Assembly (NCBI GenBank): GCA_009691705.1
Contig: SIAR01000015.1
Location: forward strand, 1-54,518
Reading direction: 5' to 3'
Source of the DNA: Phycisphaerales bacterium
GTDB lineage: Bacteria > Planctomycetota > Phycisphaerae > Phycisphaerales > SM1A02
DNA: 54,518 bases
Shown: positions 8,644 to 16,780 of the stretch, piece after piece
Position numbering within the stretch: position 1 is the stretch's first letter
Layout: each line of letters starts with the position of its first letter
Position numbers and translations under genes: made by a program
The notes under the pieces: model-generated
Databases searched by the model: none
Seen by the model: the letters and a program-made list of their open reading frames with translations, nothing else
What the model was told of the DNA's origin: nothing

Positions 8644-9714
8644 TCATTTCAATGTCAAGAGATATGCGACCACCGCATCGAGTTGTGACGCCTCTAGTTT
8701 TAGACTGGGCATGTTGCAACCCTCTTTGATGGATTGTGGATCGTCAATCCATGCCCGAAGCGTTTGCGGGTTCAGAGGTGCGGCTCCCGCACCAATTGTC
8801 TCGCGACTCATGAGATGGGTGAGATTGGGTCCGAAAGCGCCTTTGCTCACGCCATCGATCGCGTGGCAGTTCATGCAAGCGAGTTCGAGAAAAAGAGCGC
8901 GCCCGTCGACCCCTGACGCGTCGGCAACCTGGGGGGCCAATTGCGCTGCGCACCACATCTCAAACGCCTCTACAGACACCACGCGCACACGTAAGAGCAT
9001 GTTGGCGTGTTGATTTCCGCAATACTCGGCGCACTGGCCGAGATACGTCCCCTCGGCCTCAGCCTGAAACCAGGTGTGATTCAAGTGATTGGGAATGACA
9101 TCGGTCTTTCCCGCAAGCCGCGGCACCCACCATGAGTGGATCACATCCGCCGAGCGCAAACTGAGCCAGATTGGGCGACCCACAGGCACAATGAGTTCAT
9201 TCGCGGTCACGACAATCGCGCCTGATGGTGCAGGCAATCGATACTCCCACCACCATTGGTGTCCGATCACGTCGACTTCAAGCGCGCCAGCTGGAGCGCT
9301 TTCGAGTTCAACCTCGCGAATCGTTCGCACTGTTGCGAGCGTCAGAACTAGCACAATGATGCAGGGGATGATTGTCCACGCCAGTTCGACTGGGTTGCTT
9401 CCAAAGACCTGCAAAGGTTCGCCAGCGTCAACCTTGCGCTTGCGAAACCGGATGATCGACCAAATGAGCACCCCTTCAACAACGATGAAGATCCCCGCTG
9501 AAATGCCAAACACCAACCATGCCAACTCCCGAATCTCGTGGGCGGGCGGGCTCGCGGAATGGAAGATATTCAAATCGCCCGCATTCACATTGACCGCAGA
9601 ATGCTGCCCTACAGGCGCACACACGATCGCGCTCCCTTCGGTTGCAGCGTGCCCCCCCTGAATTCCAACAAGACAGCACACCGAAAGAACAAACATGATG
9701 CACGAGCGTCGCAT
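8644..9714 (-). CDS. ctaC: Cytochrome c oxidase subunit II with fused cytochrome c
   Basis: The 356-residue exported protein has an N-terminal signal (MRRSCIMFVLSVCCLVG), two membrane helices and a periplasmic cupredoxin domain with the CuA site. In this numbering the CuA ligands are H193, C228, E230, C232, H236 and M239. A C-terminal cytochrome c domain follows, with C280-M-N-C283-H284, making it a caa3-type subunit II. ATG at 9714 was chosen. A TTG at 9735 is possible, but a -10-like TATTCT lies 11 bases before the ATG, within that extension. As first gene of the operon it probably receives the main promoter, between here and tRNA-Leu. Confidence 0.93.
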   Translation of the reverse strand: MRRSCIMFVLSVCCLVGIQGGHAATEGSAIVCAPVGQHSAVNVNAGDLNIFHSASPPAHEIRELAWLVFGISAGIFIVVEGVLIWSIIRFRKRKVDAGEPLQVFGSNPVELAWTIIPCIIVLVLTLATVRTIREVELESAPAGALEVDVIGHQWWWEYRLPAPSGAIVVTANELIVPVGRPIWLSLRSADVIHSWWVPRLAGKTDVIPNHLNHTWFQAEAEGTYLGQCAEYCGNQHANMLLRVRVVSVEAFEMWCAAQLAPQVADASGVDGRALFLELACMNCHAIDGVSKGAFGPNLTHLMSRETIGAGAAPLNPQTLRAWIDDPQSIKEGCNMPSLKLEASQLDAVVAYLLTLK

Positions 9715-9785
9715 GAACGCCAACAAGAATAGCAAAGCACGTTTCCACGGGTGCTATGCAAATTGTTAGCATCAAATTTGTTCTA

Positions 9786-9871
9786 GCCGGCGTGGCGGAA
9801 CTGGCAGACGCGATGGACTCAAAATCCATTGGGGCTCACACCTCGTGCAGGTTCGATTCCTGTCGCCGGTA
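9786..9871 (+). tRNA. tRNA-Leu (anticodon CAA)
   Basis: A class II tRNA of 86 bases with a long variable arm. The acceptor arms GCCGGCG and CGCCGGT pair with a terminal G-U. The anticodon stem ATGGA/TCCAT encloses loop CTCAAAA, giving anticodon CAA. The T arm has GTTCGATTC. CCA is not encoded. It is convergent with guaB, whose stop lies 13 bases downstream, with no clear terminator between. Confidence 0.95.
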
Positions 9872-9884
9872 CTTTCAGTCTCGA

Positions 9885-11360
9885 TTACTCGGCGAATGAT
9901 CCGCTGGAATAGTTCGGAGACTCCTTGGTTATCTGAATGTCGTGGGGATGGTTCTCCACCACAGTTGCGGCGCTCACTCGTACGAATCGCGAGTCGCGTC
10001 GCAGCTCTTCAATGGTTGCACAACCGCAATAGCCCATCGCACTGCGAAGTCCACCTACCATTTGATAGACGAAGTCTCCGAGGTGACCGCGATACGGCAC
10101 CCGACCCTCCACGCCCTCAGGCACAAACTTGCGTGATCCCGCCTGCGAGTACCGATCGGCACTTCCCGCGTTCATCGCACCTTCGCTGCCCATGCCTCGG
10201 TACACCTTGAATCGTCGATTGCTGTGCAACACAAGTTCACCTGGACTCTCGTCAAGCCCTGCAAAGAGCCCGCCAAGCATCACACTGTGCGCGCCAGCAG
10301 CGATCGCCTTGGCGATGTCACCTGAGAGTCGCACACCGCCATCAGCAATGACAGGAACACCAGCTTTTTCCGCCACCGATACTGCGTTCATGATTGCTGT
10401 GATTTGAGGCATTCCCACCCCAGTCACAACCCGCGTGGTGCAGATCGACCCCGGACCGATCCCAACCTTTACTGCATCGGCACCCGCATCGATTAGTGCT
10501 TTCGCGCCATCGGCAGTGGCGACATTGCCCGCAATCACTTCGATCGAGTACCGCTTCTTCATCTCACGCACGGTCTCGAGAACATTTTCACTATGGCCGT
10601 GCGCGGTGTCGACAACGATGACGTCGACCTCGGCGGCGATCAGTGCTTCGATGCGTTCGTACTGTCGCACTCCCACAGACGCACCCACCCGCAATCTGCC
10701 CCGTGAATCGCGACACGCTCTTGGATAGCGCCGCGTATTGTCGATATCGCGCATCGTGACGAGTCCCGTGAGGCAACCTTTCTCATCTGTCAGCGGCAAC
10801 TTCTCAACGCGCGCCCGAATCATGATCGCCTCAGCCTCTTCAAGTGGGGTGTTGATTTTGCCGGTGACCAGCGCCGTGCTGGTCATCGCATCACCAACCG
10901 TCGTTGTTCCCGCAATCTTGGCGATGAACTTCATGTCGCGTCGCGTGAGTATTCCAACCAGTTTGCCATGGCTCGTGCCATCTTCTGTCACAGGAAACCC
11001 GCTCACCCCTTGCTCGTTCATCAGGGCGAGCGCTCGGGCGACTGACTCGGTGGGACTCAACACCACAGGATCAACGATGATGCCGTTTTCGCTGCGTTTA
11101 ACCCGCGCAACTTCGCTGGCTTGCCGCTGCGGCGTCATATTCTTATGAATGATTCCGATTCCGCCCTCTTGTGCAAGCGCACGCGCTAGGGTCGATTCGG
11201 TAACGGTGTCCATTGGTGCTGAGACCAATGGCAATCCGATGGTGATGTTGCGGGTGAGGCGGGTCGAGATGTCTGCTGCTTGGGGGACAATCACACTGAA
11301 CCGTGGGATCAGCAGGACATCATCAAAGGTAAACCCGTCTTGGGAAATCTTGTGTTCCAT
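9885..11360 (-). CDS. guaB: Inosine-5'-monophosphate dehydrogenase
   Basis: The 491-residue enzyme oxidises IMP to XMP, the committed step of GMP synthesis. The N-terminal barrel begins with '[13 protein letters not shown]'. A CBS pair occupies roughly residues 95-210. The catalytic loop '[11 protein letters not shown]' places the nucleophile at C307, and the flap region '[10 protein letters not shown]' is present. ATG at 11360 was chosen over a longer frame because family members start just before the 'FTFDDVLL' segment and a promoter overlaps the longer reading. That promoter puts the start site at or next to the ATG, suggesting a leaderless mRNA. It is convergent with tRNA-Leu and divergent from the PilT-like gene. 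Confidence 0.96.
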   Translation of the reverse strand: MEHKISQDGFTFDDVLLIPRFSVIVPQAADISTRLTRNITIGLPLVSAPMDTVTESTLARALAQEGGIGIIHKNMTPQRQASEVARVKRSENGIIVDPVVLSPTESVARALALMNEQGVSGFPVTEDGTSHGKLVGILTRRDMKFIAKIAGTTTVGDAMTSTALVTGKINTPLEEAEAIMIRARVEKLPLTDEKGCLTGLVTMRDIDNTRRYPRACRDSRGRLRVGASVGVRQYERIEALIAAEVDVIVVDTAHGHSENVLETVREMKKRYSIEVIAGNVATADGAKALIDAGADAVKVGIGPGSICTTRVVTGVGMPQITAIMNAVSVAEKAGVPVIADGGVRLSGDIAKAIAAGAHSVMLGGLFAGLDESPGELVLHSNRRFKVYRGMGSEGAMNAGSADRYSQAGSRKFVPEGVEGRVPYRGHLGDFVYQMVGGLRSAMGYCGCATIEELRRDSRFVRVSAATVVENHPHDIQITKESPNYSSGSFAE

Positions 11361-11366
11361 TGGGAG

Positions 11367-11395
11367 ATGATCGGACGATTCTTGATTCCCGTCAA
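11367..11395 (-). promoter_or_regulatory. Predicted guaB promoter
   Basis: On the minus strand TTGACG (11395-11390) is followed by a 17-base spacer and GATCAT (11372-11367). The ATG of guaB begins only 6 bases after the -10, so transcription would start at about the first base of the start codon. Confidence 0.55.
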
Positions 11396-11467
11396 GCGAC
11401 CCCACCCAGAGTGACGCTCCCCTTGCTACGCTTGGGAATTCTTGGGAAAGCCACCGAAGGAAACGCC

Positions 11468-12607
11468 TTGAGCCACGCAAGAAATGAACTTCTCACTCCC
11501 GTCGCGACTGACAATCGCGGAACCCAACCCGGCGAAGGCCGAAAGGCTTGGAATTCTTGGTTGAGCGCGATCATCAAGATCGAAGGCAGCGATCTCATCG
11601 TGAAGCCTGGACTTCCCCCGCGCATTCGCCACCGCGGAGCACTGCGCGATCTCGCCGCTCCTACCGTCACCGAAGAGTTGATGTTCCAGGTTGCCAAAGA
11701 CATTTTGGATCCCAATCAGCTCGACCACTTTCGACGCAATGGATCGATGGACTTTGCATTCGACTTTGACCAGGGTCGCCGTTTTCGTGTGAACCTCTTC
11801 ATGGCGCGCGGTAGACCGGCAGTCGCAGCGCGCCTCATCACGAGCAAAATCAAGACCTTCGAAGACCTCGGGCTTCGACCAACGCTGGGCGACATCGCGA
11901 TGGCTGCTCAGGGATTGATCCTCTTCTCTGGAGTCACTGGATCGGGAAAGAGCACGTCGATCGCGGCAATGATTCAGTATGTGAACGAGCGCAAGAAGGT
12001 GCACATCGTCACGATTGAAGATCCCATTGAGTACATCTTTACCGACGTCAAGGCGACCATCAATCAACGCGAAATCGGCATCGACTGTACGAATTTCAAC
12101 GATGCGCTTCGGGCACTCGTGCGTGAGAATCCAGACATCTGCCTCGTAGGTGAAATGCGCGACTACGAAACATTCGAAGCAGCCGTGCGAGCCGCCGAGA
12201 CTGGCCACTTGGTCTTTGGAACCATTCATGCCTCGAGCGCCTGGCAGACATTCGGCCGTATTTACGACCTCTTTCCCGAGAACGAGCGTGACCAGATTCG
12301 AAAACTGCTTGCCTACAACTTGCGTGCCATCATCTACCAGAAGTTGCTCCCGACTCTCAAGCCAGAGATCGCCCGCATTCCTGCGCTAGAGATTCTGCTC
12401 AATACTCCCGCCGTGCAGAAGTACATCCTAGAGGGACGCGAAGGCGACCTTCTCGAAGTCATCAAGGGTGGACGCGATGAGGGGATGCTCGACTTCACCT
12501 CGGCGCTGGTCGAACTCGTTGAATCAGAAATGGTTCATCAACGCGTTGCCATCGAAGCTACTCCCCGCCCTGAAGAACTCAAGATGCGCCTGAAGGGCAT
12601 CAGGTAG
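11468..12607 (+). CDS. PilT/PilU-like type IV pilus retraction ATPase
   Basis: The 379-residue hexameric-type ATPase has an intact Walker A (GVTGSGKS, K161), a Walker B region 'PDICLVGEMRD', and a His box 'TGHLVFGTIHASSA'. The C-terminal segment 'EGMLDFTSALVELV' is reminiscent of PilU. Such enzymes power pilus retraction at the inner face of the membrane. TTG at 11468 was chosen because AAGGA lies 6 bases upstream; the open frame extends back to 11360 into the guaB promoter but reads unlike protein. The gene is 4 bp upstream of a membrane-anchored GspE-like gene. No pilin, PilC or PilM genes are nearby, so the partner machinery must be elsewhere, or the role differs from classical retraction. 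Confidence 0.85.
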   Translation: MSHARNELLTPVATDNRGTQPGEGRKAWNSWLSAIIKIEGSDLIVKPGLPPRIRHRGALRDLAAPTVTEELMFQVAKDILDPNQLDHFRRNGSMDFAFDFDQGRRFRVNLFMARGRPAVAARLITSKIKTFEDLGLRPTLGDIAMAAQGLILFSGVTGSGKSTSIAAMIQYVNERKKVHIVTIEDPIEYIFTDVKATINQREIGIDCTNFNDALRALVRENPDICLVGEMRDYETFEAAVRAAETGHLVFGTIHASSAWQTFGRIYDLFPENERDQIRKLLAYNLRAIIYQKLLPTLKPEIARIPALEILLNTPAVQKYILEGREGDLLEVIKGGRDEGMLDFTSALVELVESEMVHQRVAIEATPRPEELKMRLKGIR

Positions 12608-12611
12608 TTTC

Positions 12612-14372
12612 TTGACCACGGAAATGCTCGTGCCCACAGACTTTTCAACACCTCCGTTCTTCCTCGCAGGTTCGGCGACGGCTGTGCACTTGCTCTCGGT
12701 CTATAAACCACTGCTGATCATTGCTTTCACGCTTCCCTACGCATGGCTCATCTCAACGGTCATCGACAAAGACCTTCGCTACTTTCACCTGAACGTTTCG
12801 GCGTGGACAGCCGCATGCGTTGGCGGACTCGTTGCAGGACTTGCGTCTGCGCTACTGATCCCCTACTTCTGGGTTGGCTTTCCGCTCATGATCATGATTT
12901 ATCTCGCGACTCCTTACGGATACTGGAAGTACCGCAATCCAAAGGTGCCCAAGCAGTTTCGCTTTGACCTTTTCGCAGGAAAGTGGTCGGCAATGCTCGC
13001 TGCACGAAAGACGCGAAAGGCATTCGGAGAAGTCACCGTCTCATACGCCGATGCCAAAGGCAATCGCCAAACTCCACCGGGCAAAGACGATCCACTTTTC
13101 GAAGTGCATCTAGCGACTGAACAGTTGCTGATTCCTGCCCTTCCCGCCCGGGCCAGCCGGATTGAACTGACTCCGGGAACCAATGGCTACGTCAATGCGC
13201 AGTTCATCGATTCGTTGCGCTATCGCAAGGGAAACATCACTACAGAACTTGCCGTAAAAGTGATCGACTATTTGAAGAGCGCGGCCGGTCTTGAAGTGAA
13301 GGATCGGCGCAAGCGTCTCTCGGCGCAGATGCGCATGGAGGTCGCAGGAAGCAAGATCAATCTCGTGCTCACCACGTGGGGTTCGATTGCTGGGCAGGCA
13401 CTTCGCATCGATATTGAACGCGAGAAACAATTGAGTGTGCCCTTCGAAAAACTCGGACTCCTCGCGCCACAATCGCAGTTACTCAGCGAAGCCCTCAAGG
13501 ACGTGCGCTCTGGGGTTGTCTTGATCACGACACCACCAGGTCAGGGACTCACAACCTTGGCGTACTCGTTGCTCACTAGGCACGATCCATACAACTCGAA
13601 CATCAAGACGCTCGAACGGTTCGTTGAAAGACGCCTCGAAGGAATCGATCACAACGTCTGGGAGAGTTCAGACCCAAACATCGATTTCGCTACGGCAATG
13701 CAATCGCTCGTTCGGCGCGGACCCGACATCGTTTTGGCATCTGACCTTGGCGAACCTGGGGTTGGCAAGGTGTTGGTTAATGTCAACAATGCGGGCACCC
13801 TCTTCTATGTGTTGACTCCAAGTGACTCGATCGAGATGGCGATCACCGCGTACCTCAAGGCAGTCGGCGATCAAAGGCTTGCCAGTGCGAAGTTGTCGGT
13901 AGTTGTCAGCCAGATACTGATTCGCACATTGTGCCCAGAGTGTCGTCAGCCTTACCAGGCGTCGCTAGAGCAATCCAAGAAACTCGGCGGCGCGGCAGGC
14001 AAAACCTTGCAACTCTTCCGCTCCAGTGGCAAGGTTCAAGAGAAGAATCAGGTCATCGATTGCTCGGCGTGCCAGGGAACGGGATTCGTCGGAATCACCG
14101 GAATCCTCGAGGTCGTTCGACCCGATGACAAGAGTCGGGAGATTCTGGGCATTGGCGATGTTCGTAACGCATGCCAGCAGATGCGCCGCGCCTTCCGAAG
14201 CCCCAGCGCCCAGGAAGTCGCGCTCGTAAAGGCGCGCGCTGGCGAAACGAGCCTCGACGAAGTTGCGCGGGTCTTCGCGCCGCCGAAATCCGCTGCGCCA
14301 GCAAAACCTGCCACCGGGGCCGTAGCACCACCAGCGAACCAGAAAACGCCCGCACCGAGGAAGTCCCAATGA
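12612..14372 (+). CDS. Membrane-anchored GspE/PilB-like protein with degenerate ATPase motifs
   Basis: The 586-residue protein starts with about three hydrophobic helices (residues 28-100), which ordinary GspE/PilB proteins lack. A region resembling the secretion ATPase fold follows. Its P-loop reads T-P-P-G-Q-G-L-T-T at 307-315, so L313 replaces the essential Walker Lys. The Walker B-like stretch is 'PDIVLASDLGE', with D for the usual catalytic E, and the His box is lost ('AGTLFYVLTPSD'). The zinc-binding segment of PilB/GspE survives: C-P-E-C near 441 and C-S-A-C-x2-TG near 483. The C-terminal tail is rich in Ala and Pro. It is probably a pseudo-ATPase or scaffold partner of the intact ATPase encoded just upstream. 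It overlaps the next gene by ATGA. Confidence 0.8.
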   Translation: MTTEMLVPTDFSTPPFFLAGSATAVHLLSVYKPLLIIAFTLPYAWLISTVIDKDLRYFHLNVSAWTAACVGGLVAGLASALLIPYFWVGFPLMIMIYLATPYGYWKYRNPKVPKQFRFDLFAGKWSAMLAARKTRKAFGEVTVSYADAKGNRQTPPGKDDPLFEVHLATEQLLIPALPARASRIELTPGTNGYVNAQFIDSLRYRKGNITTELAVKVIDYLKSAAGLEVKDRRKRLSAQMRMEVAGSKINLVLTTWGSIAGQALRIDIEREKQLSVPFEKLGLLAPQSQLLSEALKDVRSGVVLITTPPGQGLTTLAYSLLTRHDPYNSNIKTLERFVERRLEGIDHNVWESSDPNIDFATAMQSLVRRGPDIVLASDLGEPGVGKVLVNVNNAGTLFYVLTPSDSIEMAITAYLKAVGDQRLASAKLSVVVSQILIRTLCPECRQPYQASLEQSKKLGGAAGKTLQLFRSSGKVQEKNQVIDCSACQGTGFVGITGILEVVRPDDKSREILGIGDVRNACQQMRRAFRSPSAQEVALVKARAGETSLDEVARVFAPPKSAAPAKPATGAVAPPANQKTPAPRKSQ

Positions 14373-16027
14373 TTCTGAATGTCGCAGTCATTGTGCTTGT
14401 GCTTTTCATCGCCTACTGGTGGGCGAATCAAGGTCTATTCAGCGCGATCTTGCACTGCCTCTGTGTCATCGCAGCAGGGGCACTCGCGCTCGCTTTCTGG
14501 GAACCAATCGTTGTTGGGTTTTTTCTCAATGGCAACGACTTCGATAACTACGCATGGGGGATGACGCTCGGAGGTCTCTTCATTGCCTTCTTGTTCATCC
14601 TGCGATTGGTTTGCGACCACTTTGCTCCGAGCAATGTTCGATTTACACCAGCCGTGAACCTATTCGGCGGTGGCATCTTCGGACTGCTCGCAGGTGTGCT
14701 AACGGCAGGAATCACCTGCATCTCGTGTGGTCTCATTCAAGCCCCTGTTGAAATCATGGGATACGTTGGATGGGCGCGCGCTGCCGATGCTGGCGGGGCG
14801 CCGATGCAACTGAACAAGATGATGCTTCCGGCCGCTGATTTCACTGAGAAGTTTTACGCAACGCTCTCACGCGGGTCGCTCTCGCCATTTCGAGCGACGC
14901 CCCTCGCCGACTATTACCCACGTCTTGCCGACACAGCGCTGAGTTTGCACCGCGATAGTTTCTCCGATGGTGAGGGGCGCGTCGCGCTTGCGCCAGATTC
15001 GGTCACGCTGGGAGATGTCTTGTTCGATCCGAGCTATTCGGCAGCCGATGGTTCGTCGTCGGGAACGTATGCCGTTGCTTTCACAATTGACTCAGGTGCG
15101 TTTGACGCTGGTGAGCAGTTCATCATCTCGAGCGCGCAAGTGCGAATCACATCCGACGAGAAAACCCCAAAGCTTGCCTTCCCAACAAAGTTCTATCAAC
15201 CGATGAGCGATGGAACGAGCAAGCTCTATCCATTCGATGACATAAGCAACTTCGCCACCAGCGTGCCAGGCGAGCAAGATGTCAAGCTCATGTTCCTCTT
15301 TCCTGCGGATGGTTTTCCTGCGGGCAAGCAGCCAAAGTTCGTCTTTGTAAAGGGGTTGCGCTTTGTTCTTCCCGCAACAACCGAGGTCAGCGATCTCGAG
15401 CAGCGACTCAATGGCGAAGAAGAGGATGCCGTCGAGCAAGATGATTCGGCTCCCGACGGAGGCTTCGTCGACGACATCTCAAACTTGATCGCGGTGAAGA
15501 ACTCGATACTGCCGGTGCAGATGAACACCAACATGGCGTCACCGATGACGCATGTGATAGGCAGGAGTGGCAATTTTCTCAGTGGTGGTAAGGGCATCTA
15601 TCGCAAGGGTGCAGCGATGTCGATATCACGATCCCAACGCATCGGCGGATTCAGCCACGCCGAGGGAACAGAAGTCATTTTGCTCGACGTTTCGCGCCGC
15701 AAAGGCGGTCTAGACCTCTACGGCGATGGATCGGCAGCGATAAAGGCACTTGGCCGCGATATCCCGCTCGAACTTGTCGACTCGCGCAGCAAGGGTTACA
15801 AACCCACGGGCTATATCTGGGAGCGCCAGAATGACGTCGAAATCAACTATGAGCCCGGCAAGCCGATTCAGAAGTTGTCGCAATTGCCGAGCCAGCCTTC
15901 GTCTGGCGAGAACAAATTGAAACTCATCTTTGTCGTCCCGGTTGGCACGAACATCACTGGCGTTCGCCTCGGGAAGACGATGATCGGCAGATGCAATGTC
16001 ACCGCTAAAGATGGCGGAGTCGACTGA
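14369..16027 (+). CDS. CvpA-like membrane protein with long soluble C-terminal region
   Basis: The 552-residue protein has about four helices in its first 130 residues. The motif 'NLFGGGIFGLLAGVLTAG' resembles the CvpA family (colicin V production/peptidoglycan-linked membrane proteins). A long non-membrane region of about 420 residues follows; I do not recognise it, though it is rich in beta-type sequence and has an acidic stretch near 350-365. ATG at 14369 overlaps the preceding stop by ATGA, which fixes the start; the longer open frame upstream lies in the preceding gene. Tight coupling to two pilus-type ATPase genes suggests a shared membrane complex. Confidence 0.65.
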   Translation: MILNVAVIVLVLFIAYWWANQGLFSAILHCLCVIAAGALALAFWEPIVVGFFLNGNDFDNYAWGMTLGGLFIAFLFILRLVCDHFAPSNVRFTPAVNLFGGGIFGLLAGVLTAGITCISCGLIQAPVEIMGYVGWARAADAGGAPMQLNKMMLPAADFTEKFYATLSRGSLSPFRATPLADYYPRLADTALSLHRDSFSDGEGRVALAPDSVTLGDVLFDPSYSAADGSSSGTYAVAFTIDSGAFDAGEQFIISSAQVRITSDEKTPKLAFPTKFYQPMSDGTSKLYPFDDISNFATSVPGEQDVKLMFLFPADGFPAGKQPKFVFVKGLRFVLPATTEVSDLEQRLNGEEEDAVEQDDSAPDGGFVDDISNLIAVKNSILPVQMNTNMASPMTHVIGRSGNFLSGGKGIYRKGAAMSISRSQRIGGFSHAEGTEVILLDVSRRKGGLDLYGDGSAAIKALGRDIPLELVDSRSKGYKPTGYIWERQNDVEINYEPGKPIQKLSQLPSQPSSGENKLKLIFVVPVGTNITGVRLGKTMIGRCNVTAKDGGVD

Positions 16028-16047
16028 CTCGAACCGCCGGCGGCCGC

Positions 16048-16515
16048 TCAGGCCGTTGCCACCGCCGCCTCAAGCGCCGCGAAATCGATCTGTTGGCCTG
16101 GGTTCTCGGTCACCCAGCGGTAGGTCACGATGCCAGAACGATCGATGACGAACACTGACCGCTTGGCGATCCCCTTCATCCCCTTTAAGTCCTCGTGAAG
16201 CACACCAAACTGTGTAGCGACAACTTTGTTAAAGTCGGAGAGAATTGGAAACGGAACATTCTCGAGCTGGCGAAATTTTTCGGTGACGAATGGGCTGTCA
16301 ACAGTGATTCCAAAGACCGCAGCACCAAGTGTTTGCCACTTCGTCCACTGATCACGCATCAAGCAGACTTCGAGTGTGCAGACTGGACTGAAAGCCAGTG
16401 GCATGAACAGAAGTACGACCGTCTTGGATCCGATAACCGTTTCAAGATCGACTTCCTCTCCAGGTTTGCAGGCAAGCTTGAACGCGGGGCAACGATCGTG
16501 AAGTTGAATTGTCAT
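16048..16515 (-). CDS. Peroxiredoxin (AhpC/TSA family)
   Basis: The 155-residue thiol peroxidase reduces peroxides. The active-site stretch P-L-A-F-S-P-V-C46-T holds the peroxidatic Cys. C51 lies close behind and could resolve, though the spacing is short, so a 1-Cys AhpE-like mechanism is also possible. The strand 'RSVFVIDRSGIVTYRWV' is typical of the family. A -10-like TAGTCT (16527-16522, minus) ends 6 bases before the ATG, predicting a leaderless message. It is convergent with the CvpA-like gene, 20 bp away. Confidence 0.88.
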   Translation of the reverse strand: MTIQLHDRCPAFKLACKPGEEVDLETVIGSKTVVLLFMPLAFSPVCTLEVCLMRDQWTKWQTLGAAVFGITVDSPFVTEKFRQLENVPFPILSDFNKVVATQFGVLHEDLKGMKGIAKRSVFVIDRSGIVTYRWVTENPGQQIDFAALEAAVATA

Positions 16516-16780
16516 TTCAGCAGACTACGGCGAAATACCCCGCTCAGCAATCCACGGCCAGTGTTTCCGCCGCCGTAGCGTGGTTTTTCCTGCAAAAATC
16601 CGTTGTTGATTTGTATTTGTTTGATTTGTGATTATCTTCATATGGTGTGGTTGCACTGTTTGCATCCACATCGGCTTGGTTTTTTATCGTTCTGTTAAGC
16701 ATGATGCTGATCTGACCGAATTGAGAAACCATGCTTCAACGCGTTTGGTTCCGAATCTCAAAGAAACTACTGGAGAAATG
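16516..16780. other. Intergenic region upstream of the large secreted protein
   Basis: About 265 bases between the divergent peroxiredoxin and secreted-protein genes. The stretch 16585-16700 is much more T-rich than the surroundings (for example TTGTATTTGTTTGATTTGTG), as expected for a promoter and leader. A TTGTAT/TATCTT pair at about 16611-16638 is a weak promoter candidate. GGAG at 16772-16775 is a clear Shine-Dalgarno motif 5 bases before ATG 16781. No other gene is seen. Confidence 0.4.

Noticed and set aside
12612-14372. Pseudogene call for the GspE-like gene because of its broken P-loop
   Set aside because: The frame is intact over 586 codons with coding-like composition, added membrane helices, preserved zinc Cys and coupling to both neighbours, which points to a functional non-catalytic protein.
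16628-16780. 51-codon N-terminal extension of the large secreted protein
   Set aside because: It precedes a Shine-Dalgarno motif and a clean signal peptide at ATG 16781, and lies in T-rich promoter sequence.
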